This document shows, in pieces, positions 1-8,118 of a stretch of DNA of 12,793 nucleotides. This stretch comes from an uncultured Pseudomonadota bacterium (GTDB lineage: Bacteria; Bdellovibrionota_B; Oligoflexia; Oligoflexales; Bog-1112). The stretch lies in assembly GCA_937896265.1 (NCBI GenBank), contig CALBMD010000253.1, positions 1 through 12,793 on the forward strand, written 5' to 3'. Under the pieces are notes generated by a model. The model made no database searches. It was not told where the DNA came from and was given only the letters and a program-made list of their open reading frames with translations. How positions within the stretch are numbered: position 1 is the first letter of the stretch; each line of letters starts with the position of its first letter. The translations under genes were made by a program, and so were the position numbers.

Positions 1-2567
1 TAATCAGCATCATAGGAGCGGCTGTCCAAATTTAAGAGCTGAGGCGGGAAAAAATCTGCTTCTGGGCTTAATTCTGCAACAGCATCATTGATGCGAGCCA
101 TCCGCTTAAGTTTGGCTGTTTCTGTAAGTGATCCCCACTGGATATTTAATGTGTTTAAAGGTAATGATGGATGCTTTGCTATATGTTTTTCAATAGCTTC
201 GAGCGTTGGTCTGATGACTTCATTACGATAGCTTGCAAGTACATTCTGTCCTTGCAAGGAATCGATAAGATCATAAAGAATATTTAGACGAACGTTGCGA
301 AGCATCATTTCAAGAAAACTTAAATAGCCCCAAACATCTCCTTTAAAATCGACAACATCAAAGTTGTTTTTAACATAGTGTTCTATGCTATTTTCTGCAC
401 CATAATAGGTGCGGCGATTAGCAACATCTTTACGTTTTGGTACAATAATATAAAGTTCTCTAGACCTAGCGTCTGAGTGCTCGTCTTTATCATGCACAAG
501 ATTAGTGAGTGCTCTTACAGCAGAGAGAAAATCTCTAGCATTCATATCTGAATATTCTTCAACAATTTTTGAAATAACTTTATCAGATACGGTGAAGAAT
601 GTTTTTCCAGCTTGAAAATTACTTAACGCTGATTCTGAAAGATTTTTAGATAATTCAAATCCTTTGGCTCCTGTAGAAAAAACATCAAGGCGAATGATAT
701 CGCCAAATCGATTAAAGAAAGATTCATCAACTTTATTGTCATCACCATTAAAAGTGGCAACAGCAAGCTGGATAAGAGTTGGATCTTCATTGCCAGAGAA
801 TTTTTTAATCTTCTCTTTATCAGAAGTAGGATTCATAGTCATAAAAAGAGAAATATTACGAATATTTGTTCCTCGATACCTGCCATTTTTGGCTTCAAAA
901 AGAGAGCGTATTCTAGACATTAATTTACTTCTTACTTCTCTATTGATGATATGAGCATCATCAAAGAGAATAAAACCACGTGGCCCTTTCGGTAGCTTTA
1001 AAAAATTATCTAGATGGACAAGGAGAGTGTCGATATCCATATTCTCTGATTCTTTAGAAAGAGAAGTTCTATCGATAATATTGCCCATGTTAACCATGAA
1101 GCATTGTGCTGATTGATTTTTCTTTTCGTCCTTGGTAAAAAAATCATAACATTGCAAGTTTAGAAAATTCTTTACTAGCGTTTCAAAAAGATATGTTTTG
1201 CCGCTGCCTCTTTCACCAAAAAGAACAAAAGATGCTGGTATAGCCTTGCGATCACCGCTATTTGTTTGAGCTTTGATGCCATCAATAACTCTCTTAATTA
1301 TGCTAATGCTTCCTGCATAACCTGCTTTGCTCCATTCCGCAACAGCATTATCTTTTGATAATTTTTTTAGAGGATCGTCATCTGGCAAATATTTGACGTT
1401 AAGAGGTACATTTGAATAGGTTGCAGCCATCATATTTTCGACATAAGCGCTTCCTATAACGATTTTTTCGCCATTTTCTTTGATTAGGTTTTGGTTAAGA
1501 CCATCTTTAAATTTGTTCATAAGCCGGACAAAAGCAAAAAGAACGCTTTCGCCCTGTTGCTCGGCTAATGTTTGATCTTTTCGGATAACATAGCGAGCAA
1601 AAGTATTCATTTTATCTTCGTTGCTTGTTTGTTTGGATATAGAGATGCCATCTAAGTTAAAATCAATGCCATCTAGAGCTTTGTCTTTAGCTGATAGGAT
1701 GCTTGTTAAAAGATTTATCCTCTCTTGAAAAGAAGGTTCGCTAATTTCTATTTCTTCAAAATGCGGAATGAGTTGCTTGGCTTTTTCTGCAGATTTTATG
1801 ACATACCTTTTGGTTTTTTCCCACTCTTCTTTTGTGCCAATTAATAAAGTAGTAAATCGGTTTTTTCTATTTTTATTGAAATCTTCGATTTCTGTCTGAT
1901 TGCCCTCATTAGCAAGAATATACATAATACTTGGTGTTATTGTTTTTACGTCTAATTCTTGAGAATCATCGCCAAAACTTTCATCAGAGCTTAAATCAGG
2001 ATCGTTCTTTGATTCACCGCCAAGATACCCGCCTAAGGAATCATTTCCTCTGGAAGTGTCTCTTGGCACACTGATCAGGTATGGGTTGTCAATTTCACCT
2101 GGCATTATTTTACTGTGGTTTACTATATCTGCTAGATCTGCCATTAACACAGGAACAATGCCTCGACTTAAGGCTTGACTCATGCTGGCAAAGTTGTTTT
2201 TGATGCTATACTGGCTAATTTGTATTTCAGCTAGTGGACGCATGTAATAAAGTTGAAGATTAGGGTTTTGAATGCCCCAATATTTTTTGTCGTTAGGGCG
2301 AGCTTTGAGAAACCAATGTCCAGCCATTGCCTTTAAAAGATATTCTTTAACATCAGGGTTAACTAAAAGGACGCAATGCTTTGGCGCTACATCTGCTTTT
2401 GCCCATTCTTCTAAGCGTTGGTTAAAGCCATCAAAGATAATGTTTCGATAGTTTTCTAAATCTTCTGAACCTAGATTAAAGGGAAAGGGATAGCGTGGTG
2501 GTTCTTTCCCATATTTTTGTTTTTCAAGAGATTTCTCAATCTTCCAAGTCCCTTTATCAAGGACCAT
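1..2567 (-). CDS. Clp/Hsp100-like double AAA+ ATPase with degenerate first module (3' end at or beyond window edge)
   Basis: Reading leftwards from ATG at 2567 the frame is open for 855 codons to the window edge. The last two visible bases are TA, so the gene may stop there or continue. Seen: a P-loop GERGSGKT (residues 451-458), a Walker B FILFDDAH (532-539), a sensor-1-like MTMNP (576-580), FFNRFG with a candidate arginine finger (617-622), and a sensor-2-like ARDFLSAVRAL (677-687). Order, spacing and the GRYRGTNIRN-to-MTMNP stretch match the second ATPase module of ClpA/ClpB. Residues about 60-330 follow the first Clp module (TTLLIGTKEEW 239-249, ISEPSFQERINLL 275-287), but the P-loop position reads VNPDVKEY (69-76). 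A Ser/Gly/Asp-rich linker lies at 170-206. The start is the only standard start codon between the upstream stop at 2631-2633 and this point; it has no clear Shine-Dalgarno sequence and lies 32 bp after the preceding gene. No signal peptide is visible. The Clp assignment is inferred from motifs only; the role is unknown. Confidence 0.72.
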   Translation of the reverse strand, partial: MVLDKGTWKIEKSLEKQKYGKEPPRYPFPFNLGSEDLENYRNIIFDGFNQRLEEWAKADVAPKHCVLLVNPDVKEYLLKAMAGHWFLKARPNDKKYWGIQNPNLQLYYMRPLAEIQISQYSIKNNFASMSQALSRGIVPVLMADLADIVNHSKIMPGEIDNPYLISVPRDTSRGNDSLGGYLGGESKNDPDLSSDESFGDDSQELDVKTITPSIMYILANEGNQTEIEDFNKNRKNRFTTLLIGTKEEWEKTKRYVIKSAEKAKQLIPHFEEIEISEPSFQERINLLTSILSAKDKALDGIDFNLDGISISKQTSNEDKMNTFARYVIRKDQTLAEQQGESVLFAFVRLMNKFKDGLNQNLIKENGEKIVIGSAYVENMMAATYSNVPLNVKYLPDDDPLKKLSKDNAVAEWSKAGYAGSISIIKRVIDGIKAQTNSGDRKAIPASFVLFGERGSGKTYLFETLVKNFLNLQCYDFFTKDEKKNQSAQCFMVNMGNIIDRTSLSKESENMDIDTLLVHLDNFLKLPKGPRGFILFDDAHIINREVRSKLMSRIRSLFEAKNGRYRGTNIRNISLFMTMNPTSDKEKIKKFSGNEDPTLIQLAVATFNGDDNKVDESFFNRFGDIIRLDVFSTGAKGFELSKNLSESALSNFQAGKTFFTVSDKVISKIVEEYSDMNARDFLSAVRALTNLVHDKDEHSDARSRELYIIVPKRKDVANRRTYYGAENSIEHYVKNNFDVVDFKGDVWGYLSFLEMMLRNVRLNILYDLIDSLQGQNVLASYRNEVIRPTLEAIEKHIAKHPSLPLNTLNIQWGSLTETAKLKRMARINDAVAELSPEADFFPPQLLNLDSRSYDAD

Positions 2568-2599
2568 CGGTTCAATATCATCAAGATTCTTAATTCTAT

Positions 2600-5311
2600 T
2601 TAGTTGTAGATCGCTTTGTGTTGCTTGAATTTATAACCATTTCGCAGAGCTGTTACTTCGAATAGACGATGACCAAGATCTTTATCATTGCGAGCGAGGT
2701 AAAAATGTCCTTCATTGTCAATAAAAAGATGTTGATTAACCTTTTCAAGGTCATATGGTGCGATAGTATTAAAGTGATATGGTGCATGCAAAAATTGTCC
2801 AACAGTATCGGTGGAAATTTTTTTGGCTTGAAAAAAGACAGTGTCAATTTTTGATGAGCTTTCATCTTGTCGTGTAAAGATGATGCCAAAATTTTTATTT
2901 GCTGCGGATGATTGATGAATGATGGTTAAGTTGCTAATTTTTTCTAAAGGAGAATCAACAAAAAGGCTATAGTATTCTCGATAATCATTTAAATGTTTAG
3001 CTTCAATTAACAAAGTTATATTTTTGGACCCTCCGTTTAGATTTGGATCTATGGCGTATATACTAAGATCTATTGTGCCAAGGCCGGAAAGACTTAGCTT
3101 TTGGCTTAAGAGAGGCAAGCCGCTGGCGGTGTCTTTTTTGCTAACAATTTCCCCGGTAAAATAGCGACCATCGATAACACAACCAGGAAAAATTCTTTTT
3201 TGTAGGGCACTTAAGTCTTCGATTTGTGAGTAGGAACTAACTTTTGGTGCAGTATGGGTTGTTGCCTGTAAAATATTTTCAGAATTTTTCAGAGTTTTAT
3301 CTATTGAAAAATAAAAGTTGTCTAAGCCATTATGACTGTTTTTTTCATGAGAAAACATCATGGCAAAGGCGCTTAAATCACTTAATCCTTGGTTGTGAGC
3401 TTTAAAAAATTTTAATTTTCTAAAATCTTGAAAACACGCATCAATTCTAGTCCATTTTAGACTTGGATTTAGTTTTTTGTCGAATTTATTAGAGAAAAAT
3501 ACTACATAGTATTCAGACTTGCCATCTGAAAAATTTGGATCGACCGCTATCGCGTTAATAGAAAGAAGTCCTTTGTCAGAAACAAGCGATAGATTCTCTT
3601 CGCTTAGAAGGACATCATCTTTTACACCTGGTCGGTCTAATTTCGATAAAATTTGGCAAGGTTGAATAATTGTCGGTTCAGCATTAGATTGCTCATAATA
3701 AAGGCCATCATATTCGTTGTTGACTTTTTCAATTTCATTGAAGTGATAATAGTAAAGATTATCTGCTAATTGAATTTTTCTTTCAGGCTCTAGGTAAGTA
3801 AGAAAATCTGTTCTAAATGCAAGCTTCTTTTTTAAAGAAATATGGCGTAATGTTTTGTCGTGTGCTTTATCGTAATCTTCTTGATTGTTAGTATTTGCTG
3901 TTTTTATATCAAATAGTAAATCATCAAAATATTTATGACTTCGCTTTCTAAGTTCTGATGAAGTAAAAAAAGAATTCGTAAGTTGAGCATGCCTTGAAGA
4001 TGCCATTGTCGCTGTTTCTTTGGTGTTTTCTATCAAATAAGCAGAAGTAATAGCTTTGTCTGAATATTGCAAAGAGATTAATAAAAATGAAAAAGTATCG
4101 TTAATTTTTTGAATGAAAAAACTAAAATCATTAGGAAGAGGGTCAGAGACATTTGGTGCAGGTAGTAAAAAGTGATTTACACCTTGATCAATCACATTAA
4201 TGCGATTGTCAATAAAAACAAGAATAGTATCTGCATAAACGCGCATAAGTAAGTTTTCAAAAATTTCATTTGATGAAATAACTTTTTTAGATTTCAGCTC
4301 ATTAAGTCGCGTAAAGTTAAGATCTCCATAGATACTTTGAGATGTTCCCTTGTTTGTTGAAAATGTTATAAGTGAGCGGCTTTCACCAAATTGCGATTCA
4401 ATCTTTATTTTTGCTGATGATTTTTGTAGGGAAAGATCAAAATCTTCTGTCGGCTTCTCAGGTAAAATAATCTCGCCAGAAGTTGTTTGGACATAGGGAG
4501 TAAATTTAGAATGAATTACACCATTCGCAAGAGATTCATTAGCAGACTTTTTCCATTTTTTTTTGAAAAGTGAATCATCATCACGCAGAGAGTATAAATC
4601 ATTTGCTTTTAGGCGAGAGAAAATTTGATTTTTATTATATGGGTTCTGCAGATTTGCTAATTCTCGCTTAGATAAAAATTTATAATCAAAGACTGTTGGC
4701 TTGAAAGTAAGATTTAAAGTATCACCTGATTTTTCTGTGGAAAGGCGGACAAGAAAAGTAATACCAGTTTGATCTTTATACATTTGATTATTGTTTCGTA
4801 CGGAAAAAAGTAGACTTTGTCCTTTACCATCAGATTCTATTTCAAGAAAGCTGAAATCTTCTGGATTAGTGATACTTGGGAGAGAGACGATTCTTGCTGT
4901 ATTGTTAGATTGATCAACGATTGGGTTTTCATCATCACCTAAAACAATAAAGCTTTGCTTGTTATTTGGCCTAGATCCTAGATGAAAAAATGTGATTTTC
5001 CCATCTAGGATCGCCCAGGCTTCCAGACGACTGGTAAATTGGGTAATATCAAGTTGAGTTAAACCAGAGAGATAATTTGCAGGTAAGACATGACCTAAGA
5101 CCAGTGGTGTTGTAAATCGTGATTGGCTATCAGCGCAATAAATGCCAGGCGCTTGGTCTGTTTTTTTGTCATTCTCATCCGAGAAAACAATCATCCATAG
5201 ATTATCTCCACCCCCTTGTTTGATGGCTGAGACTAATCGAGTATGAATCCCAAACACTTGCCATGGCAAAGCTGAAAAAATAGCAGCAAAAACAAATACT
5301 CGCCAAGCCAT
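2600..5311 (-). CDS. large predicted secreted repeat protein, unknown function
   Basis: This 903-aa protein has a typical Sec signal peptide: Arg4, a hydrophobic stretch from about 5 to 18, and a plausible cleavage site after VFG (19-21). I recognise no enzyme motif. The body looks beta-rich. Two diverged copies of a roughly 150-residue unit are visible at about 548-690 and 709-850. Each starts near a Cys (551, 711), then has an LLS..LSL segment, a [AI]DPN..G block (AVDPN at 589-593, AIDPN at 753-757) and a terminal pair of strands. The terminal pair seems to recur at about 166-197 and 407-434. Only four cysteines are present (59, 551, 626, 711). A strong ribosome binding site GGGAGG (5318-5323) sits 6 bp before the ATG. 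It lies 47 bp after the PrkA-like gene and 32 bp before the Clp-like gene, so it is probably co-transcribed with both. It may be an exported substrate or partner of the two ATPases, or a beta-propeller-like surface protein. An A9 run (4556-4564, coding strand) lies in codons 250-252. Confidence 0.85.
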   Translation of the reverse strand: MAWRVFVFAAIFSALPWQVFGIHTRLVSAIKQGGGDNLWMIVFSDENDKKTDQAPGIYCADSQSRFTTPLVLGHVLPANYLSGLTQLDITQFTSRLEAWAILDGKITFFHLGSRPNNKQSFIVLGDDENPIVDQSNNTARIVSLPSITNPEDFSFLEIESDGKGQSLLFSVRNNNQMYKDQTGITFLVRLSTEKSGDTLNLTFKPTVFDYKFLSKRELANLQNPYNKNQIFSRLKANDLYSLRDDDSLFKKKWKKSANESLANGVIHSKFTPYVQTTSGEIILPEKPTEDFDLSLQKSSAKIKIESQFGESRSLITFSTNKGTSQSIYGDLNFTRLNELKSKKVISSNEIFENLLMRVYADTILVFIDNRINVIDQGVNHFLLPAPNVSDPLPNDFSFFIQKINDTFSFLLISLQYSDKAITSAYLIENTKETATMASSRHAQLTNSFFTSSELRKRSHKYFDDLLFDIKTANTNNQEDYDKAHDKTLRHISLKKKLAFRTDFLTYLEPERKIQLADNLYYYHFNEIEKVNNEYDGLYYEQSNAEPTIIQPCQILSKLDRPGVKDDVLLSEENLSLVSDKGLLSINAIAVDPNFSDGKSEYYVVFFSNKFDKKLNPSLKWTRIDACFQDFRKLKFFKAHNQGLSDLSAFAMMFSHEKNSHNGLDNFYFSIDKTLKNSENILQATTHTAPKVSSYSQIEDLSALQKRIFPGCVIDGRYFTGEIVSKKDTASGLPLLSQKLSLSGLGTIDLSIYAIDPNLNGGSKNITLLIEAKHLNDYREYYSLFVDSPLEKISNLTIIHQSSAANKNFGIIFTRQDESSSKIDTVFFQAKKISTDTVGQFLHAPYHFNTIAPYDLEKVNQHLFIDNEGHFYLARNDKDLGHRLFEVTALRNGYKFKQHKAIYN

Positions 5312-5317
5312 GTTGAT

Positions 5318-5323
5318 CCTCCC
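5318..5323 (-). promoter_or_regulatory. strong ribosome binding site of the 903-aa secreted protein gene
   Basis: GGGAGG on the minus strand, 6 bp before the ATG at 5311. It is the strongest Shine-Dalgarno match in the operon and suggests that the secreted protein is made at least as well as the ATPase encoded before it. Confidence 0.7.
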
Positions 5324-5358
5324 TTGAAAGATCTTAGATCTGCCTTAGGTTCTAAAAA

Positions 5359-7899
5359 CTAAACGCCGCTTTTTTGGTTTTCTTGCATGTCTTGATATTG
5401 GCGGATCAATTCCCAGGCATCTTTAATACTCTGAATATTATAGCCAAGCTCATTGATCATTTTTGTCTCCATAGTCTTTGTGACTTTGGCAATCTCTGGG
5501 TTTGAGTTTGTTGCTTTTAAAGCAGCTCGTAATACAGTCGATAGAGTTAATCCTTCTGTATGATCTGCTAAATAAGCATTGATAGCTTTCATGAGATGCG
5601 GGTCCTTGGTTTCGGTCTCATGTTGGTTACTACGATCATTTCTCATAGCTATTAAGCTTGTTATTTGCGCAGCAGCCAGTTCAAAACCAACTTCTTTTAG
5701 ATAGTAATCATTGATCTTGGTGAGTCGTTTACGATCAACAATCCTTGACTGGCCTTCAATTTCATAAGAGTTATCACCACCGCCAACCGCAAGAACTTCG
5801 CAAATAGTTTCTTCATAAATTTCAGCTGCTCTATCAGAGTCACTAAAGGCACTATTTAGATCAGATTCTAAGGCTGGAATAGTTACGCCTGTTACAATCA
5901 AATCAAATAATGTTTCCCATTTAAGAGCTTCAGCATCGCTGCTAGCTTCAAGCTGGCTGCTTGCTTTCATCATTTGGAAAGCTTGCTTTACTGTTTTTGG
6001 TGTTAGTGTGTGGGATGGTGAATCTATAGCTAGAGAAATTGCTTTTGCAAACCATCTTCCTGCTACTCGAGTAGAGATACCAAATGATCCTTCTTTTGTA
6101 AGCTGGCTAAGTTCAATAATTTCGCTAGCTACAGCGGGGCTAAATAGTCCCGTATTTTTATAAAAACTCAATCGTTTTAGCGGGTTTCTGAATACTGGTT
6201 CTGCCATGACAGCAACAGCTTTTTTCAGAGATTGAGGCTTTTCGTTAGCAAAACTCATTCTGGTTAGTGCAATCGTATCTGTCATCAAATTGACGGCATG
6301 AGGACTAATGTGTACAGATCTTGCATCTTCTTGCGATCCGTATTGGATAGCATAGCGACCATCGGTTGTTTTAATTGGGTCTTTGTGAGGCATCGGAAAA
6401 ACAGAGTCTAGCTCTAGGGGCACAAATGGTGCTGTAGTTTCAAAGTCATCAACGGATGTATTGCCCGCGGCTAACTTTCGCATATAAAGAGAATTAGAGT
6501 TCATATAAAATAAGACTCTAGCAATATCTTGTGGATATAAAGACCACTCAAAAGGAATTTGTTTCATGCGATTGACCTGCGCTGCACTTTTAGGGTCAGC
6601 AAGGGCCTGCGCTAAATTGGAAGAGTTTGTACCTGCTAAGATAACAGCGTCAAGAGGAGCGCGAACATCGCCAATAATACTTAATTGTCTTTCTTGAAAA
6701 ACACCTAGAAGAAAGTTGCGAAATTCATAAGGGCTGCGGAAGATCTCATCAAAAAAAACTAAGTTTCTATTTGCTTTAGGAATAACGCCGTTTAGTAAGA
6801 AGTTCCATACCGGTGGTGAGCCAGGAAACGATTTGAAAAGTGGAGAGTCACCACCTATAAGTTCATTATAGTTTACATCATCACCTTGCGCCTCAATAAG
6901 TGGTACAGTGCCGTCAGATCCCATCACAAGGCGTTTGCAAGTCATAAAATAGTCAAAAATAATTACCCAGTCGCTAGACTGCAATTTGCGATTTTGAGTC
7001 ACATGACCTTTTTCATTGATTTCTACATCGGTTGTCTTGATTTCTAGCTTGGAAAGTGTGTCTTTGACAAAATCAGAATTTGACATGCTAAAATGCTGCA
7101 TTATTTTATTTTTAATATCTGTGCTGTATGGATCAAGCTTTGGCATAGTAATTTTGGCATCGCTTTTTGTGAGATCTGAAGCCGTTTTTTGCGCTAATAT
7201 AGCTAATTTTTTTTGATATACCTCAGGTAGTAAAGCAACTGGGGAGGAGTGCATAGGGCTAATAAATTCTTTCACGGTCACTGCAGACATCGGCATTTTT
7301 AGATCAGGGATATTTTTTAGCAGGTCAACATGCCAAGCTATTTCATAGTAAAAAAAGCGAGAGTCAGACATACTAAGGTTCTTCAAAGCGTTAGCGATGA
7401 CAGTTTTAAATTCACTTTTCCCTGTGCCATGGGTGCCGACTAAAAGAGGCACACTACGGCCAGTATCGTCACCTGCAGCTTGGTCACGGATAGAGGTTAC
7501 AACTTCATGAATCCCAGGAAGCTGTCCAATGATACGCCTTTTCCCAGCGATTGCTCCACCGCCGGAAAAGAGATTATATACCTTTACTTTCCCTAGGCCG
7601 CGCAATGTTGTTTCGGTGATTCCCTGTGAATGAATCATAGCAAGGATTGTTTGAGCAGATGTCATAATATTTACAGGGTGCAACAAAGTAAGATTTTTTT
7701 CTCGAGAGATAAAATCAAGCAAACGAACTTCTTCTGATGCAAGAGAAGCTTCGAAGTCTTCTTCATCACAAACTGAAATGTTGTCGTCATCTTTCTTTTC
7801 AATGGCATGGGCATTTATGAGGCTGGAATTGATGCTAAGGGCGATAATGACAGGAAAAAAATGAGAGCAGAGTCGGATCATAGAATTTAAAATTCTCAT
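5359..7899 (-). CDS. PrkA-like AAA+ ATPase with N-terminal signal peptide
   Basis: The 846-aa product contains a P-loop GTHGTGKS (155-162), Walker B LVFFDE (380-385), sensor-1-like AGTNSSN (422-428), an arginine-finger candidate R444 and STRVAGRWF (609-617). The order fits the PrkA (YeaG) family: an IIGQ.PGI block before the P-loop, a FLLNGVIPKANRNL lead into Walker B, the STR..GR segment, and an ending of the form GYN...AWELIRQY (819-835) like the PrkA C-terminus. PrkA of Bacillus was first called a serine kinase and later reported as an ATP-dependent protease. Length exceeds the usual 640 or so residues. Unlike known PrkA, residues 1-32 form a signal peptide: Arg2 and Arg9, a hydrophobic FFPVIIALSI core (14-23), and AHA (30-32) as cleavage motif, followed by an acidic stretch. 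Ribosome binding site AGGAGA (7904-7909) lies 4 bp before the ATG, supporting this start. It is first in the minus-strand operon. A generic MoxR-type ATPase is the main alternative. Confidence 0.75.
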   Translation of the reverse strand: MRILNSMIRLCSHFFPVIIALSINSSLINAHAIEKKDDDNISVCDEEDFEASLASEEVRLLDFISREKNLTLLHPVNIMTSAQTILAMIHSQGITETTLRGLGKVKVYNLFSGGGAIAGKRRIIGQLPGIHEVVTSIRDQAAGDDTGRSVPLLVGTHGTGKSEFKTVIANALKNLSMSDSRFFYYEIAWHVDLLKNIPDLKMPMSAVTVKEFISPMHSSPVALLPEVYQKKLAILAQKTASDLTKSDAKITMPKLDPYSTDIKNKIMQHFSMSNSDFVKDTLSKLEIKTTDVEINEKGHVTQNRKLQSSDWVIIFDYFMTCKRLVMGSDGTVPLIEAQGDDVNYNELIGGDSPLFKSFPGSPPVWNFLLNGVIPKANRNLVFFDEIFRSPYEFRNFLLGVFQERQLSIIGDVRAPLDAVILAGTNSSNLAQALADPKSAAQVNRMKQIPFEWSLYPQDIARVLFYMNSNSLYMRKLAAGNTSVDDFETTAPFVPLELDSVFPMPHKDPIKTTDGRYAIQYGSQEDARSVHISPHAVNLMTDTIALTRMSFANEKPQSLKKAVAVMAEPVFRNPLKRLSFYKNTGLFSPAVASEIIELSQLTKEGSFGISTRVAGRWFAKAISLAIDSPSHTLTPKTVKQAFQMMKASSQLEASSDAEALKWETLFDLIVTGVTIPALESDLNSAFSDSDRAAEIYEETICEVLAVGGGDNSYEIEGQSRIVDRKRLTKINDYYLKEVGFELAAAQITSLIAMRNDRSNQHETETKDPHLMKAINAYLADHTEGLTLSTVLRAALKATNSNPEIAKVTKTMETKMINELGYNIQSIKDAWELIRQYQDMQENQKSGV

Positions 7900-7971
7900 A
7901 GCATCTCCTCTTTGTTGGCAATTTCTGGCCCTAGCTATTTAGGAGTTGGAATGCACCTAAAAAGCCATTTG

Positions 7972-7991
7972 GAGGTTATAGCATGAACCTC
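7972..7991. repeat. perfect inverted repeat overlapping the minus-strand promoter
   Basis: GAGGTT (7972-7977) and AACCTC (7986-7991) form a perfect 6-bp dyad around an 8-bp centre. The dyad covers the -10 element of the predicted minus-strand promoter and so sits where a repressor operator would be expected. It could equally be a chance hairpin. Confidence 0.35.
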
Positions 7992-8005
7992 GTCTTAAAA
8001 ATCAA
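7975..8005 (-). promoter_or_regulatory. predicted extended -10 promoter of the minus-strand ATPase operon
   Basis: On the minus strand TGCTATAAC gives an extended -10 element (TATAAC at 7975-7980, TGC at 7981-7983). A TTGATT (8000-8005) lies 19 bp upstream of the TG, so this is a weak or badly spaced -35. A start near 7968 would give a leader of about 70 nt before the PrkA-like gene. Read from consensus only. Confidence 0.45.
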
Positions 8006-8063
8006 GGGAATTTGAATTGTAGATTTTGAAAATAATTTCGCGGTATTTTTCACCTAAATGCCG

Positions 8064-8069
8064 TATAAT
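8064..8069 (+). promoter_or_regulatory. predicted -10 box of the sucCD promoter
   Basis: A perfect TATAAT lies 49 bp upstream of the sucC ATG. No good TTGACA-like hexamer sits at 16-18 bp; the nearest TTGAAA (8026-8031) is too far away. The promoter may depend on an activator or be recognised mainly by the -10 box. Confidence 0.5.
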
Positions 8070-8106
8070 ACTTTCTGACTAGAAACCATAAGCCTTGTTA
8101 GCCTGC

Positions 8107-8112
8107 AGAGGA
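8107..8112 (+). promoter_or_regulatory. ribosome binding site that fixes the sucC start
   Basis: AGAGGA lies 6 bp before ATG 8119. An in-frame TTG at 8095 would add eight residues, but the ribosome binding site falls inside that extension and the family begins with the MNIHEYQAK sequence, so 8119 is the start. Confidence 0.75.
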
Positions 8113-8118
8113 AACGAT

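Larger units (their letters stand above)
7951..8015 (+). other. two overlapping mini-ORFs in the divergent intergenic region
   Basis: Frame one (ATG 7951, stop 7984-7986) encodes MHLKSHLEVIA and has AGGAG 5 bp upstream (7941-7945). Frame two (ATG 7983, stop 8013-8015) encodes MNLVLKIKGI and has GGAGG 7 bp upstream (7971-7975). They overlap as ATGA, the usual sign of translational coupling. Both lie upstream of the predicted sucC -10 box, so another promoter would be needed to express them. They may be chance or remnants. Confidence 0.15.

Noticed and set aside
664..954. 96-codon plus-strand frame opposite the Clp-like gene
   Set aside because: It lies opposite the sensor and Walker B region of the Clp-like gene, which is open for 855 codons; there is no ribosome binding site or protein signature.
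2568..2633. Frameshift joining the secreted protein to the Clp-like protein
   Set aside because: The Clp-like frame is open only to 2630 and overlaps only the last ten codons of the secreted protein; both ends look natural, so two separate genes are simpler.
5329..5341. Small palindrome AGATCTTAGATCT between the PrkA-like and secreted protein genes
   Set aside because: A 5-bp stem with a 3-base loop and no T run is too weak to call a terminator or an operator.
5359..7899. BREX-type (BrxC/PglY) or other phage-defence ATPase
   Set aside because: No methylase, phosphatase or nuclease partner is seen, the motif order fits PrkA better, and the signal peptide does not fit cytoplasmic defence.
8095..8118. 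TTG start giving SucC eight extra residues
   Set aside because: The family starts at MNIHEYQAK, and the ribosome binding site for ATG 8119 lies inside the extension.
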